Shown: positions 43,465 through 52,422 of the stretch, piece by piece
How positions within the stretch are numbered: the first letter of the stretch is position 1
Layout of the letters: each line of letters starts with the position of its first letter
DNA from: DYRB01 sp963709645
GTDB taxonomy: Bacteria; Pseudomonadota; Gammaproteobacteria; Chromatiales; Chromatiaceae
Assembly: GCA_963709645.1 (NCBI GenBank)
Contig: CAVPXP010000007.1
Coordinates: 124,001 to 188,000 of the forward strand
Direction of reading: 5' to 3'
DNA length: 64,000 nucleotides
The notes under the pieces: generated by a model
Seen by the model: only the letters and a program-made list of their open reading frames with translations
What the model was told of the DNA's origin: nothing
Database searches by the model: none
Position numbers and translations under genes: made by a program

Positions 43465-43941
43465 TCAATGCAGGTAGGCAGGCGCGTCGCTGTAGACCAT
43501 GTCCTCCATCTGTGAGAACGCCACCTCAGATCCTGGGCGATTGAGCAGGACCAGCAAGACGACCCATTTGACCTCGTCCAGGGTCACGCTGGCGTGGTCG
43601 ATCGCGAGGACACGGTCGATAACGAGCTCCCGGCTCACAGGGTCCAAAATCCCGTTCTGCTCGAGAAACAGGAGCAGACCCCGTGCTTGCGGGTCGAGAC
43701 GGCGGCTCTCGTCGTCGCTGTAAACCCGCATCGCAGCCCCGCTGTGCGGGTGGTACTGGGGGACATCGACTCCAGCCATCAGCTCGTCGAGCCAATTGAG
43801 GGCCTTGTGGATGTCGCCGCTGGAGAAACCGGCCTGTGCCAGCTCTTCCTCAAGCTCGTCCTGGTCGACGGGGGGCGCACCCTCACCGTCCATGTAGTTC
43901 TCGTAAAGATAGATGAGGACATCGACCATGGATTCGTTCAT
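43465..43941 (-). CDS. smg: Smg family protein (DUF494)
   Basis: 158 aa from the ATG at 43941 (MNESMVDVLIYLYENYMDGE). It is an acidic, helical cytoplasmic protein with the Smg features ELAQAGFSSGDIHKALNWLDEL and VIDRVLAIDHASVTLDEVKWVVL. It is commonly encoded next to dprA and topA in Gammaproteobacteria, as here. Function is poorly defined. About 55 bp separate it from dprA upstream, and about 245 bp from topA downstream. Confidence 0.92.
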   Translation of the reverse strand: MNESMVDVLIYLYENYMDGEGAPPVDQDELEEELAQAGFSSGDIHKALNWLDELMAGVDVPQYHPHSGAAMRVYSDDESRRLDPQARGLLLFLEQNGILDPVSRELVIDRVLAIDHASVTLDEVKWVVLLVLLNRPGSEVAFSQMEDMVYSDAPAYLH

Positions 43942-43995
43942 TGATCTCACCTGCAGACCCCACGCCTCGTTTGCCACGGCCCCAGCCACACCGCA

Positions 43996-45144
43996 TCAGG
44001 GCCCGCCGCCAGCGGTTACAGGCCCAGGACCGTAACGGCCTCCTGGGTAAGATGATACCCGCCCCTGCAACTCTAACAAAAGCAGCATGGAAGCTACGCT
44101 GTCTGCCGGCAGGCTAGTCCGGCGGATCAAGTCGTCCATCGCGACCGGGTCGTGGCCCATGGCAGTGAGGAGGCGCTGGTAGTCGCTGTCCAACTCCGGC
44201 GCTACGGTCGCAACGGGTATGGCGCCGGACGCGCACTGCGCGCCCCCAGTTGCCGGAGCGATCACTGCCCGCAGGGCTGGCGCCAGCTCCGCAAGGATGT
44301 CCTGCGCGCACTCCACCAACCGCGCCCCATCGCGAATCAGGGCGTGACACCCACGCGCCAAAGGATTGTGTATGGAACCGGGCATGGCAAAGACCTCCCG
44401 TCCCTGCTCGCTGGCAAGACGGGCGGTGATCAATGACCCGCTGCCGAGCGCTGCCTCCGTGACCAGGGTGCCAAGGCTCAGGCCACTGATGATGCGGTTG
44501 CGCCGGGGAAAGTGCTCGGCTCGTGCCGGGGAATCCGGCGGGAGCTCGCTCACCAGGGCCCCGACCTCGGCGATTTGCCGGGCAAGGTCGCGGTGGGCCG
44601 CCGGGTAGACGCGGTCCAGCCCCGTACCCAGCACGGCGATGGTGCGCCCCACCTCAAGCGCCCCGCGGTGCGCGGCCCCGTCCACGCCCATGGCTAGGCC
44701 ACTGGTGATGGTGAGCCCGCAACCACTGAGATAGCGCGCCAGATCCCGGGTCGTCTCGGCGCCCTGCGGCGTGGGGTTGCGGCTGCCGACGATGGCGAGT
44801 TGGGGATCGACCAGTGCCCCCAGGTCGCCACGAACGTACAGGACACCCGGTGCATCCGGGATCTGTGCCAGGAGTGGCGGGTAGGCGGGATCGTCGCGGG
44901 TGACGATGGCCGCACCATCCTGCTGCCCCCAGGCGAGGAGGCCCTCGATCGTCGCCTCGTCCGGGCGCCGCAAGACCTCGATCGCCGCGGCTGGGATACC
45001 CAGCCTCCGCAGGAGGCTGGCGTCGGCCCCAAGGACCGTCTCAACGTTGTCGAATTGCGCCAGGAGCCGCGCAATCAGTCGCGGTCCAACTCCGGGCGCC
45101 TGAACCAGGGTCAGCCAAGCCCGCAGTCGCCTGCCCTGATCCAC
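43996..45144 (-). CDS. dprA: DNA-processing protein DprA
   Basis: 382 aa from the GTG at 45144, preceded by aggg; an upstream ATG at 45234 would overlap the LysM gene by nearly 70 bp. DprA protects incoming ssDNA and loads RecA in transformation. The Rossmann-like core shows AIVGSRNPTPQGAETTRDLARYL, TSGLAMGVDGAAHRGAL, GTGLDRVYP and AEHFPRRNRIISGLS. A winged C-terminal domain (about residues 310-365, LLTAMGHDPVAMDDLIRRT) follows. It suggests a possible competence pathway, but no com genes are nearby. Confidence 0.93.
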   Translation of the reverse strand: MDQGRRLRAWLTLVQAPGVGPRLIARLLAQFDNVETVLGADASLLRRLGIPAAAIEVLRRPDEATIEGLLAWGQQDGAAIVTRDDPAYPPLLAQIPDAPGVLYVRGDLGALVDPQLAIVGSRNPTPQGAETTRDLARYLSGCGLTITSGLAMGVDGAAHRGALEVGRTIAVLGTGLDRVYPAAHRDLARQIAEVGALVSELPPDSPARAEHFPRRNRIISGLSLGTLVTEAALGSGSLITARLASEQGREVFAMPGSIHNPLARGCHALIRDGARLVECAQDILAELAPALRAVIAPATGGAQCASGAIPVATVAPELDSDYQRLLTAMGHDPVAMDDLIRRTSLPADSVASMLLLLELQGRVSSYPGGRYGPGPVTAGGGP

Positions 45145-45166
45145 AAGTGCCCTGAGACGGGACGAA

Positions 45167-46360
45167 TCAGGAGCGTGGGGCAGCGACCGTATCGAGGAGG
45201 TGCATGGCCCGGGTTGCACGCATGACCAGGGCAAAGCTCACGCGGTCGAAGACTCGGAAGACCATGACGGTCCCAGCCTGCTCGTAGGGCGCAACATAGG
45301 TCGCATCCGGCGGGCGGACGTCCGCATGCAACGGGAGGGGGGCATTAGGGCTTGGTTTGTTCTCGATCCACCCCTGCTGCCGGAATTCGCCATACCAGAA
45401 CTCTTGCGTCAGTGGGCTCTCGGACTTCCAGTTCCAATCATCGACGCCAGCCCGAACCCGGTCACGCCGCTCGTCCCCGCCGGTGTAGCTCTCGAGGACA
45501 TGGCCTTCCTGAATGCCATCCCGGGCGCCGCGGTTCAGCACAACGATGTTGTATTGGCCGATCTGTGAAACGCCGTTCAAGACCGCGATGATGCGCCCCC
45601 GCGTCCCAGGCGGAGCGGGCATGGGATAAAAATTCGACAGAACCGCCTCGTCGGCGGCCGGGACCAAGCGGTCGTCGACCAGCACCTCGGTGGCCGAGCG
45701 GGTCAGGTACAGCTTGGCCGGATCGCCCCCGCGCTCGACCTGAGCGTTGGCCACGAAGGCGGCCTCGTACCCGAGAATCTCGCCGGAATCGGGGTCTTCA
45801 TAGGGTTGTCCTGGCCGCACGATCTCGAAGTTGGTCACGCTCGGATCGCGAATGCCCCGCACGTAGACGGAGTCACCCACACCGGCCGTGATGTGCTCGT
45901 CGGGGAACCCCACCACATAGGGGGCCCGTTCGACGTCGTCCGTCTGGGCCACATAAGGCCGACTCAGGAAGGGCGCGATGACGCTGATTGGGATGGTCGG
46001 CACCGGGGCCTCCAACGCCTCCACCCGGACCCGGGGCGAGAGTTTGATCACCCGTTTGCCGCCCTCTGCACGAACCCGCGGCCGCCCGCCGCTGTAGGTC
46101 AACCGCAGCGTATCGCCGGGATAGATCAGGTTGGGATTGGCGACCTTGGGGTTGGCCTCCCAGACCTTTTGCCAGTCCCATGGGTCGCGAAGGAAGCGTC
46201 CGGCGATGTCCCAGAGACTATCCCCAGGCTGTACCACGTAGGTCTCGGGGCGATTCGGGTTTAGGGCCACCTCCTCGGCCTGCGCCACCCCGGGGCCTGC
46301 CCCCAGTTGCGAGATAGAGAGGACGACGCAAAGAACCGGCACTCGAAAAAGGGGTCGCAT
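45167..46360 (-). CDS. Secreted LysM-domain protein
   Basis: 397 aa from the ATG at 46360. A signal peptide (MRPLFRVPVLCVVLSISQLG…VAQA) is followed by a LysM domain (about residues 40-90: TYVVQPGDSLWDIAGRFLRDPW, NPNLIYPGDTLRL). The long remainder (beta-rich, e.g. GRIIAVLNGVSQIGQYNIVVLNRGARDGIQ) matches the tail of LysM proteins encoded next to dprA in many gammaproteobacteria. It likely binds peptidoglycan. It is divergent from def by 134 bp. A C-terminal patch (TVMVFRVFDRVSFALVMRATR) is conserved in such proteins. Confidence 0.87.
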   Translation of the reverse strand: MRPLFRVPVLCVVLSISQLGAGPGVAQAEEVALNPNRPETYVVQPGDSLWDIAGRFLRDPWDWQKVWEANPKVANPNLIYPGDTLRLTYSGGRPRVRAEGGKRVIKLSPRVRVEALEAPVPTIPISVIAPFLSRPYVAQTDDVERAPYVVGFPDEHITAGVGDSVYVRGIRDPSVTNFEIVRPGQPYEDPDSGEILGYEAAFVANAQVERGGDPAKLYLTRSATEVLVDDRLVPAADEAVLSNFYPMPAPPGTRGRIIAVLNGVSQIGQYNIVVLNRGARDGIQEGHVLESYTGGDERRDRVRAGVDDWNWKSESPLTQEFWYGEFRQQGWIENKPSPNAPLPLHADVRPPDATYVAPYEQAGTVMVFRVFDRVSFALVMRATRAMHLLDTVAAPRS

Positions 46361-46494
46361 GGTCGCTCCGTAGTTCTGGTGGTAAGCCGCTACACCCGGC
46401 TCGATATGCAAGTGTAGTATTATCGTGATGTTAACCCACAGGTTGCAGGCGCTTCCAGCCCGCTGCCTGGCCATCTATCCGTTTTGAGCGTTCA

Positions 46495-47031
46495 ATGGCA
46501 AAACTCCCTATTCTGACCTTTCCGAATCCGCGGCTCCGCAATAAGGCCCAGCCGGTCCGCGGAGTCGACGCGGGCGTGCGCCGCTTGGTGGACGATATGT
46601 TCGAGACCATGTACGCCGCCCCGGGGATCGGGTTGGCGGCCATCCAGGTCGATGTGCCGCTGCGCGTCATTGTCATCGACATCTCCGACGGGCACGACTC
46701 GCCCCTGTGCCTGATCAACCCGGAGATTCTGGAGCGGGAAGGCGAGGAGCAGATGGAGGAGGGCTGCCTCTCCGTCCCCGGTTTCTTCGAGGAGGTATCC
46801 CGTGCCGAGCGGGTGCGGGTGCGTGCCCTAGACCGGGAGGGTCAGCCCTTCGAGATCGACACCGACGGGCTACTGGCGGTCTGCATCCAACACGAGATCG
46901 ATCACCTCGACGGCAAGCTGTTCGTCGATTACATCTCGTCGCTCAAGCGCCAGCGCATCCGCCGCCGCCTGGAGAAAGAGCAGCGCGACCCGACGCCCGC
47001 CCAGCGTGAGCCCCGGCGGCAGGCCATCTGA
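46495..47031 (+). CDS. def: Peptide deformylase
   Basis: 178 aa; Fe2+/Zn2+ enzyme removing the formyl group from nascent N-termini. All three metal motifs are present: GIGLAAIQVD (about residues 44-53), EGCLSVPGFFEE (about 89-100), and HEIDHLDGKLF (about 132-142). It starts the def-fmt-rsmB-DUF4390-ntrYX line on the plus strand. The C-terminal basic tail (KRQRIRRRLEKEQRD) is usual. Confidence 0.96.
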   Translation: MAKLPILTFPNPRLRNKAQPVRGVDAGVRRLVDDMFETMYAAPGIGLAAIQVDVPLRVIVIDISDGHDSPLCLINPEILEREGEEQMEEGCLSVPGFFEEVSRAERVRVRALDREGQPFEIDTDGLLAVCIQHEIDHLDGKLFVDYISSLKRQRIRRRLEKEQRDPTPAQREPRRQAI

Positions 47032-47105
47032 TGGCCCTGGCCGGCACGCCCCTCACCCTCACCCTCATCCCGCCTCTTCGGCGCCGCTGACGGGCCCGTC
47101 CACCT

Positions 47106-48092
47106 ATGGCAGCGCGCATCGTCTTCGCCGGCACCCCGGAGTTCGCGGTTCCGAGCCTGACAGCACTGGTCGATGGTGCTCACGAGGTGGTCGCCGTCTA
47201 TACCCAGCCTGACCGACCCTCCGGTCGGGGGCGCAAACTCGCAGCCAGTCCGGTGAAACAGGCCGCCGTCGCCCGCGGTCTGCCGGTGGTGCAGCCCGAG
47301 ACGCTGCGCGACCCCGGCGCCCAGGAGGCCCTGTGCGCACTGGAGGCCGACCTCATGGTGGTGGTCGCCTACGGCTTGCTATTGCCCCCCGCCGTGCTGG
47401 CCATCCCGCGCCTGGGGTGCGTCAACGTGCACGCCTCCCTGCTGCCACGCTGGCGCGGCGCGGCTCCGATCCAACGCGCCATCCTGGCCGGAGACGCGGA
47501 GACTGGCGCGACCATCATGCAGATGGAGCAGGGCCTGGATACTGGGCCCATGTATCTCACTCGGGTCACGCCCATTGCAGCCCGTGAGACCGCCGGCCGC
47601 CTGCACGACCGTCTGTGCATCCTCGGTGCCGAGGCCCTCATGGAGGCATTGCCTGGGGTCCTCTCGGGTTCCCTGCAACCCAGCCCGCAGGACGACGCCC
47701 AAGCCACCTACGCCCGCAAGCTCAGCAAGGAAGAAGCCTTGATCGACTGGTCCGCGCCTGCGGCGACCATCGACCGGCAAGTGCGCGCCTTCGACCCCTG
47801 GCCAGTTGCGGAGACGTTACTGGATGGGCAGACCCTGCGGGTCTGGGCCGCCGAACCCGTCCCCGACCCGATTGGATGTCGAAACCCCGCGGACGCCACC
47901 ATGTCAAAGGAGTGCGCCCACTTGGATGCCGTGCCCCCCGGCTCGGTGGTCGCCACATCCAAGGCGGGAATCGACGTCGCCACTGGCGATGGGGTTCTGC
48001 GCATCTCCCGCTTGCAGCTCCCCGGCAAGCGCCCCATGACCGCGGCGGACCTGCTCAACGCACGCAGCCTCGCGGGGCAGACCCTTGGCTGA
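47106..48092 (+). CDS. fmt: Methionyl-tRNA formyltransferase
   Basis: 328 aa; transfers formyl from 10-formyl-THF to Met-tRNAi. Motifs are IVFAGTPEFAVPSLTAL (residues about 5-21), CVNVHASLLPRWRGAAPIQRAILAGD with catalytic Asn/His, MQMEQGLDTGPM, and the C-terminal domain with LSKEEALIDWSAPAATIDRQ. A loop in the C-terminal domain (about 250-280, PVPDPIGCRNPADATMSKE) is longer than in E. coli. It follows def by 74 bp and overlaps rsmB (48085). Confidence 0.95.
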   Translation: MAARIVFAGTPEFAVPSLTALVDGAHEVVAVYTQPDRPSGRGRKLAASPVKQAAVARGLPVVQPETLRDPGAQEALCALEADLMVVVAYGLLLPPAVLAIPRLGCVNVHASLLPRWRGAAPIQRAILAGDAETGATIMQMEQGLDTGPMYLTRVTPIAARETAGRLHDRLCILGAEALMEALPGVLSGSLQPSPQDDAQATYARKLSKEEALIDWSAPAATIDRQVRAFDPWPVAETLLDGQTLRVWAAEPVPDPIGCRNPADATMSKECAHLDAVPPGSVVATSKAGIDVATGDGVLRISRLQLPGKRPMTAADLLNARSLAGQTLG

Positions 48093-49437
48093 GCCCCGCC
48101 TACGCGAGGCGCCGCCGCCCGCTGCCGGGGTTGCTGCCCGTGCCGCTGCCGCCGCGGTCGTCGCGGCGGTCCGGCACGGCGGTCGTTCGCTGAACGATGC
48201 CCTCACCGCGCCGCAGATCCTAGCCCTGCCCGACGGGCGTGATCGGTCCCTGGTGCGGGAGTTGTCCTACGGTACCTTGCGGATGCTGCCTCGCCTGGAG
48301 GCACTGACGGCAATCCTGATGCACAAGCCCGTCAAGGCCGCCGACCGCGACATCGAGGCGTTGGTCTTGATCGGGCTTTACCAGCTCGTCGCCACCCGGA
48401 TCCCCAGCCACGCGGCTGTGGCTGCCACGGTGGCGGCGGCCAAGGCCCCTGGAAAGCCCTGGGCCGCGGGCCTGGTCAACGCCCTTCTCCGTCGCTTCGA
48501 ACGGGAGCGTGCCGATCTCGACGCGCGCATTGCCGCGATCCCCCGGGTGCGCTGGCTGTTCCCGGATTGGCTGTTGCACCGGCTGCGGGTGGCGTGGCCC
48601 GAACACTGGGCCGCGATCTGCGACGCCAGCAACGCCCACCCCCCCATGACCCTGCGAGTCAACCGACTGCGCACCGATCGCCGTGCCTATGCGGAGCTGC
48701 TGGCCACGGCGGGCATTGCGTCTCGCCCCCTCCCCTTTGCCGAAACCGCCCTGCGCCTCGATAGGCCCGTTCCCACGGACCGCCTGCCCGGGTTCGACGC
48801 GGGCTTGGTCTCGGTACAGGACGGCGCGGCCCAACTCGCTGCCGTTCTGCTCGATGCCCAGCCCGGCGACCGCGTCCTGGACGCCTGCGCCGCCCCTGGG
48901 GGAAAGACCGCGCACATCATCGAGCGAGCCGGCAACGATTTGGATCTCAACGCTGTGGATCTGGACCCTCAGCGCCTCGATCGGGTCACCCAGGGTCTGA
49001 TCAGGTTGGGCCTGCGGGCGCACACCTGTGTCGGCGATGTCGCCAGCCTGGAGGGCGACTGGGCCAGAGGTCAGTACCGGCGCATCTTGCTGGATGTCCC
49101 GTGCTCCGCCACCGGTGTCATCCGCCGCCACCCGGACATCAAGTGGCTTCGCCGTGACACCGATGTTCACCAGCTCGCCGACCTCCAGCGTCGCATCCTC
49201 GACGCTGTTTGGTCCCTGCTGGCCCCCGGCGGGGTCTTGCTTTATGCCACCTGCTCCCTTCTGCCGGAGGAGAATGAGCTCCAGATCGCGGCCTTTATGG
49301 CCCGCACCCCGGATGCGAAACTGAGTCCGATCACGGCCGACTGGGGCCAGTCACGGGGTCCGGGCCGGCAGATCCTCCCGGGATCCGACGGCATGGACGG
49401 GTTCTTCTATGCCCGACTGGAGAAGACCGCGCCATGA
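48085..49437 (+). CDS. rsmB: 16S rRNA m5C967 methyltransferase RsmB
   Basis: 450 aa. The N-terminal NusB-like domain reads AAVVAAVRHGGRSLNDAL and ELSYGTLRMLPRLEALTAIL. The C-terminal SAM methyltransferase has DACAAPGGKTAHIIERAG (about residues 268-285), a conserved DVPCSATGVIRRHPDIKWLR (with PC motif), and YATCSLLPEENELQ, which carries the catalytic Cys. It starts with TTG/GTG-like overlap of fmt and ends by overlapping the DUF4390 gene (ATGA at 49434). The order fmt-rsmB is standard. Confidence 0.95.
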   Translation: MAEPRLREAPPPAAGVAARAAAAAVVAAVRHGGRSLNDALTAPQILALPDGRDRSLVRELSYGTLRMLPRLEALTAILMHKPVKAADRDIEALVLIGLYQLVATRIPSHAAVAATVAAAKAPGKPWAAGLVNALLRRFERERADLDARIAAIPRVRWLFPDWLLHRLRVAWPEHWAAICDASNAHPPMTLRVNRLRTDRRAYAELLATAGIASRPLPFAETALRLDRPVPTDRLPGFDAGLVSVQDGAAQLAAVLLDAQPGDRVLDACAAPGGKTAHIIERAGNDLDLNAVDLDPQRLDRVTQGLIRLGLRAHTCVGDVASLEGDWARGQYRRILLDVPCSATGVIRRHPDIKWLRRDTDVHQLADLQRRILDAVWSLLAPGGVLLYATCSLLPEENELQIAAFMARTPDAKLSPITADWGQSRGPGRQILPGSDGMDGFFYARLEKTAP

Positions 49438-50096
49438 GCTGGTCGCCCGCCGCTCCTTCATTCCTGCCAGGTTGTGCCTCCTGCGCTGCGGATTCACGAC
49501 CAGACAGCCCACCCCAGGGCACGCGCGCACCCATCCCGAAGGCCACCCGTCACGCCTGGTCCCTGGCCTGGTTTCTCGCCGCGATCTTGGCGCTGCCGGC
49601 CGTAGCCGGGGGCTTCCGCGTCGAGTCGGCCAAGACCCACCTCGACGGCGAAACCTATGTCCTGGAGGCCCGAATCCGCTACGGCTTCAGCGAACTTGCC
49701 CTAGAAGCCCTGGACAACGGCGTCCCGCTCACCATTGAGCTGCACATCCAGGTCCGCCCGCAGGACGCCTGGATCTGGGACGACAACCTGCTTGATCGAC
49801 GCCTACGTTACGCCATCCGGTACAAGCCCCTTTCGGAGCGTTTCCTGGTCTCGCAACTCCCCGGCGACGCCGGCCGCAGCTTCGTGACCCGAGACGCTGC
49901 CATCGCCGCGCTGGGGGAGATCAAAGGTCTGCCACTGGTGGGCGCGGGAAACCTTGAGCCCAACACGTCCTATGAGGTCCAACTCAAGGCCGAGTTGGAC
50001 ATTGAGGAGCTGCCCCTGCCGCTGCGCCCGATGGCCTATCTTCGTCCTGCCTGGAAGCTCTCCACTGGCTGGACCACCTGGCCCATCGAGCCATGA
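49434..50096 (+). CDS. DUF4390 exported protein
   Basis: 220 aa. The N-terminal half has a basic stretch and a membrane helix (WSLAWFLAAILALPAVAGG, about residues 42-60), so it is probably exported or anchored. The rest is beta-rich (YVLEARIRYGFSELALEALDNGVPLTIELHIQVR, then KAELDIEELPLPLRPMAYLRP). DUF4390 genes lie between rsmB and ntrY in many Gammaproteobacteria, with unknown function. It overlaps both neighbours by four bases, indicating coupling. Confidence 0.88.
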   Translation: MSWSPAAPSFLPGCASCAADSRPDSPPQGTRAPIPKATRHAWSLAWFLAAILALPAVAGGFRVESAKTHLDGETYVLEARIRYGFSELALEALDNGVPLTIELHIQVRPQDAWIWDDNLLDRRLRYAIRYKPLSERFLVSQLPGDAGRSFVTRDAAIAALGEIKGLPLVGAGNLEPNTSYEVQLKAELDIEELPLPLRPMAYLRPAWKLSTGWTTWPIEP

Positions 50097-52339
50097 AGCA
50101 ATGGCGTGGTGTCGGGGCTCTGACCGCGGCGGCCCTGTTGGTCGCCCTGTTCGTTGCCCTGGACCTGATGAGCGACGCTGTCCAGCGCTCCGAAGAGCTC
50201 AGCCGCGCCTTCGTGCCGCTTCTGTTCCTGGTGCTGGCCGGGTTGGTGGCCTTGGTCGTGACCGTCGCCGTCAACGTGGTTCAGCTCGTACGCCGGTACC
50301 GCGAGCGCGCCGCCGGGTCCCGCCTAACCGCCCGCATGGTGGTCCTGTTTGCCCTGATCTCCCTACTGCCGGTGGGCGTCGTCTATTATTTCTCGCTGGG
50401 CTTCCTGCTGCGCGGAATCGACGCCTGGTTTGACGTGGAGATCGACCGCGCGATGCAGGACGCATTGACCCTCAATCAAGCCTCGCTCGACCTCAATCAG
50501 AGGGTCCTGTCGAAATACACCGAGCAAATTCTAACGGGGATCGAGGACAGGTCCGCCACCGCCCTGGCCCTGACCCTGAGCGACCTGCGAGAACAGGCCG
50601 GCGCCTTGGAGCTGACAGTTTTCGGCCCCTCTGGTCAGGTCTACGGTACCGCCAACGAGGATCCCAGCAAGCTGGTTGCCGACCAGCCGGACCGCGAAAT
50701 TCTCCAAGGGGTACGCAACGGCAAGAACTATGTTGCCCTGGAGACCGACGCCACCGGCGAACTGGTGGTGCGTACCCTGGTGGCCGACCCGGGTGGGCGT
50801 TCCCTCACGCTCCAAGCCATCTTTCCGACCTCGGAGCGTATTTCCGCCCTGGCCGCACGTTTGGAGAACGCGTTCAACCGCTACCGCGAGCTCGCCTACC
50901 TGCGTCAGTCCATCAAGGTGAGCTTTTCCCTGACCCTCTCCCTGGTCTTGGTAGCGGGTCTCATGGCCGCTTTGATTGCCGCCTTCCACACCGCCCGCCG
51001 CCTGGTCCAGCCGGTGGCGGATATCGCCCGAGGGACCCGCGCCGTGGCCGAGGGCGACTACGAGCAGCAACTCCCCCAGCCCAAGCACGACGATGAACTC
51101 GCGTTCCTGGTGGCCTCCTTCAACGCAATGACCCGCCGCATCGCGCAAGCGCGCGATGCGGCCGATCGAAGCCAGCAGGCGGTCGAGTCGCAACGTGCCT
51201 ATCTCGAGACGGTGCTCGGACGCCTCTCGTCGGGAGTCATGGTGTTCGACGCGGGGCAGCGGCTGCGCACGGCCAATCCAGCGGCGCGCCAAATTCTGCA
51301 TCTCACCCTCGCCGAAGGCGAGGCTCCGACCCTCGCCGCCCTGGAGCACGACCACCCCCGGCTGTCGCGCTGGGCCGAAGCGGTCAATCAGCACTTGGAC
51401 GCCTCGCAGGACTGGCGCGCGGAGGTCACGCTGTTCGGCGGCGAGGGGCGTCAGATCCTGATGTGCCGCGGTAGCCCCCTACCCGAGCCAGAGGCCCAGG
51501 GGCGCAGCCATGTGGTGGTCTTCGACGATGTCACCACGCTGGTCATGGCCCAGCGCGACGCCGCCTGGGGCGAGGTGGCGCGCCGCCTGGCCCACGAGAT
51601 CAAGAACCCGCTCACGCCGATCCAACTCTCGGCGGAACGCCTGCGGCACAAGCTCCTGACCAAACTCCCGGAGAACGATGCAGGGCTGCTCGACCGCGCC
51701 ACACGCACCATCGTCCAGCAGGTCGAGGCGATGAAGGCCATGGTCAACGACTTCTCCAACTACGCCCGCACCCCCCAGATGCGGGCCGAACCGGTGGTGC
51801 TAGACCGACTCGTATCCGAGGTCCTCGATCTCTATCGCAGCGCAGGCGGCGAGATCTCCCTCCAAGTCGTCCTTGGGGCCCCCGAGGCGTGCATCCTTGG
51901 AGACCCGCTGCGCCTTCGTCAGGTTGTGCACAACCTGGTCAAGAACGCACAGGAGGCCATGGAGGGACACCCCAGCGGCCAGATCCGCGTTGGGACTACC
52001 CTGATGCCGCAAGCGGAAGGGCCAGTTGTCGAGCTTTGCATCGAGGACGACGGTCCTGGCATCGAGCCTGAACTTCTGGGCCGTCTGTTCGACCCCTACG
52101 TGACAACCAAGGTCAAGGGGACGGGGCTCGGTCTCGCCATTGTGAAGAAGATAATTGAGGAGCACGGCGGTATCATTCGGGCCGAAAACCGCGGTCGAGG
52201 GGCCAGCATCAAGGCCCGGCTGCCGGTGTGGCAGGGCGACCCGGACAGCCCGCTCACCGGGCAAAAGGCAACGATGAATGCAACCCGTGGGCAAGCAATT
52301 GCGTCAGGACCAACGCAGCTACCGGCCAACGCCACATAA
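50093..52339 (+). CDS. ntrY: NtrY-like sensor histidine kinase
   Basis: 748 aa. Helices at about residues 7-25, 40-60 and 80-105 and a fourth near 285-305 frame a periplasmic/dCache-like domain (about 115-280). HAMP (RRLVQPVADIARGTRAVAEGDY), a PAS domain (about 370-470) and the HisKA box RRLAHEIKNPLTPIQLS (His501) follow. The ATPase core has N-box HNLVKNAQEAM and G-boxes DDGPGIEPEL, GTGLGLAIVKKIIEEHGG. It phosphorylates the adjacent NtrX. NtrYX systems are linked to nitrogen, redox or envelope control. Overlap with DUF4390 is four bases. Confidence 0.92.
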   Translation: MKQWRGVGALTAAALLVALFVALDLMSDAVQRSEELSRAFVPLLFLVLAGLVALVVTVAVNVVQLVRRYRERAAGSRLTARMVVLFALISLLPVGVVYYFSLGFLLRGIDAWFDVEIDRAMQDALTLNQASLDLNQRVLSKYTEQILTGIEDRSATALALTLSDLREQAGALELTVFGPSGQVYGTANEDPSKLVADQPDREILQGVRNGKNYVALETDATGELVVRTLVADPGGRSLTLQAIFPTSERISALAARLENAFNRYRELAYLRQSIKVSFSLTLSLVLVAGLMAALIAAFHTARRLVQPVADIARGTRAVAEGDYEQQLPQPKHDDELAFLVASFNAMTRRIAQARDAADRSQQAVESQRAYLETVLGRLSSGVMVFDAGQRLRTANPAARQILHLTLAEGEAPTLAALEHDHPRLSRWAEAVNQHLDASQDWRAEVTLFGGEGRQILMCRGSPLPEPEAQGRSHVVVFDDVTTLVMAQRDAAWGEVARRLAHEIKNPLTPIQLSAERLRHKLLTKLPENDAGLLDRATRTIVQQVEAMKAMVNDFSNYARTPQMRAEPVVLDRLVSEVLDLYRSAGGEISLQVVLGAPEACILGDPLRLRQVVHNLVKNAQEAMEGHPSGQIRVGTTLMPQAEGPVVELCIEDDGPGIEPELLGRLFDPYVTTKVKGTGLGLAIVKKIIEEHGGIIRAENRGRGASIKARLPVWQGDPDSPLTGQKATMNATRGQAIASGPTQLPANAT

Positions 52340-52422
52340 ACCGCACGTCCTTCCGACCCAAGGGTTTCGGGCACCCACAGAAGCGGCCGCGAGACCGGAC
52401 CCCGCAGGCCAACTGGAGCACT

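Noticed and set aside
42049..43515. Long plus-strand open frame (488 codons)
   Set aside because: Antisense to topA; composition (Leu/Gly/Asp/Gln) is typical of GC-rich shadows and topA motifs are complete on the other strand.
48220..49170. Minus-strand open frame opposite rsmB
   Set aside because: Shadow of rsmB with repetitive Gly/Gln/Arg composition.
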